A DNA stretch of 64,000 nt from JBHGXV01 sp041920505 (GTDB lineage: Bacteria; Bacillota; Bacilli; Brevibacillales; Brevibacillaceae). The stretch spans positions 11,234 to 75,233 of the forward strand of contig JBHGXV010000010.1 of the NCBI GenBank assembly GCA_041920505.1. Direction: 5' to 3'. Positions within the stretch are counted from its first letter, which is position 1, and each line of letters begins with the position of its first letter. Positions 60,494 through 64,000 of the stretch are shown in pieces. The notes below the pieces were generated by a model. That model did not search any database. It was not told the DNA's origin and was given only the letters and a program-made list of their open reading frames with translations. The position numbers and the translations under genes were made by a program.

Positions 60494-61912
60494 ATGCTGG
60501 GTTCACGCCTGTTTGCCAACCGTTCGCTCACTGCTCGCCTGACACTGTTGCTTTCGGTCGGCATGCTGTTTTTTCTTTTGTTTTTTTCCATTTTTATTTA
60601 CATCAACAACTACCGCCTGATGTACCGGCACGAACAACAACTGCTGAACGACAAAACCAAGTCGATCTACCACGCCATCACGGACGATCTGAAAGGAAAG
60701 CGGAGTGTCCGGCTAAGCGATATCAACCAGATCTTCGCCAATCACGTGGACAAACACCAGTCGATCCAGCTTGTCGACACCGCTGACCGGATCGTCATAG
60801 CGGTCGACGGGGGCAATTGGAGGCAACACGGAACGGCGCAACCAGACCTGCTTAGCGTCAACTCGGAAAGCTTCAGCCTTCCCGGATTTTCCACCCCTGT
60901 CCATGTCCGCATCCTGGAGGATACGCGGGAGCGCCTTGACCCGTATTTCCGCATCCAGCTGGCCACGCTGTTGCCGGCATCCGGCGTCATCCTGCTCACC
61001 TCCACCGTCAGCATCCACGCGTTGACCCGCGTCGGGCTGAAGCCGCTCACCCGGTTCATCGAACACATCCACAGCATGAACGAGGTTCACCAATTCAACC
61101 CTATCCCTGCCTACACCAGGGCCAAAGAGATCGAGGAACTGATCGCCGCGTTCAACACCTTGCTGGAACGGGTGGAGGAAGCGATCACCAAACAGAACCA
61201 GTTTATCGCCGACGCCTCGCACGAATTCCGCACGCCGCTGACCATCATCAAGGGCTACATCCGCCTGCTGCACCGCTGGGGCAAGGACAATGCCGAGGTG
61301 CGCGAAGAGGCCCTGACCGCGATCGAACACGAATGCGCCCGCCTGTTCCGGCTGATCGACGACTTGTTGGCCCTGGCCAAGCTGCAAAACGCCTCCTCGC
61401 ACGTGATGAAGCGGGAGACGCAGTCGCTGGTGCCCTTGCTGAAAGAGGTGAACCAGGCCTGGTCCACCGTCTTCCCGCCCGGCCTGACGCTTACGGTAGA
61501 GTGGGAGGAACCGCTGGTGGCGGCGATCGACCGGGAAAAGATCCGCCAACTGCTCGACATCGTGCTGGACAACGCCCGCAAGTACACCAAGCAGGGGCTG
61601 GTGGCCGTCACCGCTCATGCGGCAGGTGAGTGGATACATCTGAAGGTCAGAGACACAGGCATCGGGATTCCCCGAGACAAGCTGCCCCACATTTTTGAAC
61701 GATTCTACCGGGTGGAACGATCCCGCAACCGCGGCCAGGGCGGCAGCGGGCTCGGGCTGGCCATCGCCCGGTCGATCGTGTCCGCGCACGGGGGAAAGAT
61801 CGAGATCGCGGCCGCTCCCCAAGGCGGCACAGAAGTGCGGATCAAACTGCCGCGCTCTCTGCAAACGGCCCAACCTGTGCCCGCTCCTTCCTCCGCTGGC
61901 ACCGAGCCATGA
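60494..61912 (+). CDS. Sensor histidine kinase (ArlS-like)
   Basis: A 472-residue membrane kinase: TM1 (about 15-38), an extracellular domain of about 115 residues, TM2 (about 155-177), HAMP (about 180-235), HisKA with H243 (SHEFRTPLT), and an ATPase domain with N box (LDNARKYT), G1 (DTGIGIP), F (FERFYR) and G2 (GGSGLGLAI). The C-terminal tail is Pro/Ala-rich. AAGGAA precedes the ATG. It pairs with the upstream OmpR-type regulator. Confidence 0.94.
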   Translation: MLGSRLFANRSLTARLTLLLSVGMLFFLLFFSIFIYINNYRLMYRHEQQLLNDKTKSIYHAITDDLKGKRSVRLSDINQIFANHVDKHQSIQLVDTADRIVIAVDGGNWRQHGTAQPDLLSVNSESFSLPGFSTPVHVRILEDTRERLDPYFRIQLATLLPASGVILLTSTVSIHALTRVGLKPLTRFIEHIHSMNEVHQFNPIPAYTRAKEIEELIAAFNTLLERVEEAITKQNQFIADASHEFRTPLTIIKGYIRLLHRWGKDNAEVREEALTAIEHECARLFRLIDDLLALAKLQNASSHVMKRETQSLVPLLKEVNQAWSTVFPPGLTLTVEWEEPLVAAIDREKIRQLLDIVLDNARKYTKQGLVAVTAHAAGEWIHLKVRDTGIGIPRDKLPHIFERFYRVERSRNRGQGGSGLGLAIARSIVSAHGGKIEIAAAPQGGTEVRIKLPRSLQTAQPVPAPSSAGTEP

Positions 61913-61967
61913 AACCGGACAGAAGGGCGGACGTGATCCGGCGACATAGCGGGCGATACCTCTGGGA

Positions 61968-62531
61968 TCAGGCTTGCGACGATACAATCTTTTCAATCCA
62001 CAGCGAGCGGTGGCGGCGCAGGTCGAGGTACGTGTCTTGCTTGCGGACGAGCGGACGCATCGGCTCGTCGCGATGGAGCATGATGACCTCCACCTCTTCG
62101 CCGGTATTGAGCACGGCCTGACTGCCGACGAACCCGGTGGCGATGTAATTGATAAAACGCGACACGATCTGGACGTTCAATTCTCCGCCGCACGCAGCCT
62201 CCCACAACCGCCTGACCGCCTCAAACGGGGAAATCCGCGTCTTGTACACGCGATCGGAGCAGATCGCGTCAAACACATCGGCGACCGCCACGATCTGACT
62301 TTCCAGAGGAATCGCCTGTTGCGCCCGCCCCTGGGGATACCCTTGACCGTTACAGCGTTCGTGATGCAAAAGGGCCGCCTCGGCGATCACCTGACAGGAA
62401 TCTTCCATTTTTTGCAGAATGTCATACCCGAATACGGTGTGCTGTTTCATCACCGCAAACTCTTCCGCAGTCAATGTGCCCGGCTTCATCAGAATGTCGT
62501 GAGGGATCAACATTTTGCCGACGTCATGCAT
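61968..62531 (-). pseudogene. HD-GYP domain protein lacking its N-terminus
   Basis: A 187-codon frame that begins inside the HD motif itself (MHDVGKMLIP) and contains an intact GYP motif (HHERCNGQGYP) and the usual C-terminal tail with a TGEEVEV segment. The frame extends upstream only to the stop of the threonine aldolase gene (18 more codons: NEHARRQEGAGL before M) and has no alternative start, so the sensor domain and the first helix of HD-GYP (Glu/His before the HD) are missing. AGGAAGG lies 10 nt before the ATG, so a short product could still be made. Probably a 5'-truncated remnant. Confidence 0.7.
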
Positions 62532-62585
62532 GAGACCGGCACCTTCCTGTCTTCTCGCGTGTTCGTTTGTCCGCCGACGGGCGAT

Positions 62586-63632
62586 TCAGCGCGCCGCAGC
62601 TTTAGCCTGCAATACCTCGCCGAGTGCCTCGACAAACGCTTCCACGTCGTCCGGCGTGGTGTCGAACGAGGTCATCCAGCGCACTTCGTTCGTTTCTTCG
62701 TTCCAAACGTAGAAGAAGTACCGCTGTTGCAAGGCCTGGATGCATTCCCGAGGCACGACGGCAAAAACCGCGTTAGTCTCCACCGGCTGCGTCAGCCTCA
62801 CCTGCGGAAAACGAGCCAATTTTTCGGCCAAAAGCGCCGCCATGCGGTTCGCATGCGCAGCGTTCTCCAGCCACAAGTCGCCGCTCAACAGCCGATGGAA
62901 CTGGGCGGAGAGAAAGCGCATCTTGGAACCGAGCTGCATTCCCTGCTTACGGATATACTTGAAATCTTCCGACAACTCCTTGTGGAAAAAGACGACCGCT
63001 TCGCCGTACATCAGGCCGTTTTTCGTCCCTCCGAACGACAGCACGTCAACGCCCGCGTCCACGGTGATCTCTCTTAGTCCCACGCCCAGACGCGCCGCCG
63101 CGTTGCACAAGCGGGAGCCGTCCACGTGAAGGATCATGCCGTTCCGGTGGACGAAATCCGCGATGGTCTTGATCTCCTCCGGCGTGTAAACGGTGCCCAG
63201 TTCGGTGCACTGCGTGATCGAGACGACCTTGGGCTGGCTGTGGTGCTGAAAGCCGATACTGTGCAACTGCGCTTTGATCTGGTCGACGGTAATCTTGCCG
63301 TCCGTCGTCGGCAACGGAATCAGCTTGCAGCCGGTGAAAGATTCCGGCGCGCCGCACTCGTCCACATTGATGTGGGCCGTCTGGGCGCAGATGACCGCGT
63401 TGTGCGAGCGGGTGATGGCTTTCAGGCCGAGCACGTTCGCCCCCGTGCCGTTAAACACAAAGTAGACGTCGATATCCTCGCCGAAATGGCGTTTGAACGC
63501 GTCAATCGCCGCCCGGGTATACGAGTCGTCTCCGTAGCCAAGGGCATGGCCCACATTGGCCTCGGCAATGGCCGCGAGAATTTCCGGATGAACACCGGCA
63601 TTGTTGTCACTAGCAAACCCTCTCCACACCAT
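62586..63632 (-). CDS. Low-specificity threonine aldolase
   Basis: PLP enzyme cleaving threonine/allo-threonine to glycine and acetaldehyde. The 348-residue protein shows FNGTGANVLGLK, the QTAHINVDECGAPE segment, HVDGSRLCNA (Asp binding the pyridine N) and the PLP lysine in LSFGGTKNG. AGGAGG precedes ATG 63632. It is a fold-type I enzyme with family length. It is followed directly by the HD-GYP remnant. Confidence 0.92.
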   Translation of the reverse strand: MVWRGFASDNNAGVHPEILAAIAEANVGHALGYGDDSYTRAAIDAFKRHFGEDIDVYFVFNGTGANVLGLKAITRSHNAVICAQTAHINVDECGAPESFTGCKLIPLPTTDGKITVDQIKAQLHSIGFQHHSQPKVVSITQCTELGTVYTPEEIKTIADFVHRNGMILHVDGSRLCNAAARLGVGLREITVDAGVDVLSFGGTKNGLMYGEAVVFFHKELSEDFKYIRKQGMQLGSKMRFLSAQFHRLLSGDLWLENAAHANRMAALLAEKLARFPQVRLTQPVETNAVFAVVPRECIQALQQRYFFYVWNEETNEVRWMTSFDTTPDDVEAFVEALGEVLQAKAAAR

Positions 63633-63813
63633 CAAACGTTTTCCTCCTGTCTGCTGGTTTATGCCCCATTATACTACAAAGGAAAGACAGCCAACAGAGT
63701 AGCAGACAGTTTGCGACGCTCCCCTTGCGACTCCGAAGAAAAGCGATCGACCGCAACTCGCTGAAACCAATCCCGCCTTTCTCGTTGACGTTGACGCCAG
63801 TTACTGGATAAAC

Positions 63814-63843
63814 TTGGAAACCATATGAGTTCTGTGCTACAAT
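63814..63843 (+). promoter_or_regulatory. Candidate promoter of the terminal lipoprotein gene
   Basis: TTGGAA, 18-bp spacer and TACAAT, about 22 nt before the start codon region. Confidence 0.45.
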
Positions 63844-63864
63844 TACCTGTAGAGGAGGGATTTT

Positions 63865-64000
63865 ATGAAATTCCTGTTCATCTTTGCGTTATTGTTCTGT
63901 TCCTTAGTTGGTTGCTCTTCTTCAAAACCAGAGGAAGCAACAGTCAAAATTATGATGAGCTATAAACAGGCTCAATACGAATTGGAACCTACTTCCATTT
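63865..64000 (+). CDS. Lipoprotein, truncated by the window end
   Basis: Start of an exported lipoprotein: lysine-poor signal peptide (MKFLFIFALLFCSL), lipobox LVGC (Cys17), then SSSKPEEATVKIMM. GAGGAGGG is 7 nt before the ATG. Only 45 codons are visible, so no family can be named. Confidence 0.75.
   Translation, partial: MKFLFIFALLFCSLVGCSSSKPEEATVKIMMSYKQAQYELEPTSI

Noticed and set aside
1..64000. CRISPR arrays, prophage or insertion sequences
   Set aside because: No regularly spaced direct repeats, no transposase, integrase or phage structural motifs seen; the transfer signs are compositional only.

Overview
The window comes from an endospore-forming Bacillota (class Bacilli) with a chromosome of roughly 60% G+C. 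This is inferred from Bacillus-type genes (DUF1128/YfkK, YvyF-like, YjcZ-like, RelQ, PepV, DynA-like dynamins, FapA, xpt-pbuX), strong AGGAGG ribosome binding sites, CcpA-type cre sites and many Rho-independent terminators. The genus cannot be fixed from the sequence alone. Most of the window is dense, ordinary chromosome. Three AT-rich patches (about 1.4-3.0 kb, 13.5-15.6 kb and 34.6-35.25 kb) look acquired or decaying.

Layout. 0-9.5 kb: hpd (tyrosine catabolism, cre upstream); an AT-rich islet with a membrane coiled-coil protein and a 52-residue basic peptide; a glycolate/lactate module (glcD-glcF, divergent FadR-type regulator, lldP with its own promoter and a cre site in the leader); a methyltransferase. 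9.5-25 kb: a cytoplasmic MCP-like protein with a 4-TM partner, an RsmF-like rRNA methyltransferase, a YvyF-like protein, an AT-rich island with a cysteine-rich secreted peptide precursor and a candidate immunity protein, a broken DUF3139 gene, a DEAD-box helicase, pepV-relQ, two membrane MCPs, an acetyltransferase and a TetR regulator. 25-35 kb: a U32 (RlhA-like) protein with DUF1128, cimA, an IolW-like dehydrogenase, a hydrolase, an M20 amidohydrolase, a cold-shock protein, a heptad-repeat lipoprotein, a long imperfect inverted repeat and a frameshifted lipoprotein gene. 35-48 kb: two adjacent dynamin-like GTPases, tRNA-Arg(ACG), a secreted protein of probable alpha/alpha-barrel fold, hutG-hutU-hutI with an AraC-type regulator upstream, and a FapA-family protein. 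48-55 kb: xpt-pbuX behind a tandem guanine plus ykkC-class riboswitch leader, a globin-PAS-HD-GYP protein, nagA, trmO and a YjcZ-like spore peptide. 55-64 kb: GNAT, LysR/MFS/tautomerase genes, a lipid kinase, an NlpC/P60 endopeptidase with 11-bp-phased repeats in front of it, an OmpR-type two-component system, an HD-GYP fragment, threonine aldolase and the start of a lipoprotein.

How the genes work together. Carbon and nitrogen salvage dominates: tyrosine, histidine, lactate/glycolate, GlcNAc-6-P and xanthine, with visible catabolite (cre) and ligand (riboswitch) control. A second theme is signalling: three chemotaxis-type receptors, two HD-GYP genes (one truncated), RelQ and a two-component system. 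The most distinctive items are the two-aptamer xpt-pbuX leader, the cysteine-rich peptide island, the haem-globin HD-GYP architecture, the phased operator before the NlpC/P60 gene, and the 214-nt inverted repeat that shares a 36-nt block with a hairpin 21 kb away.
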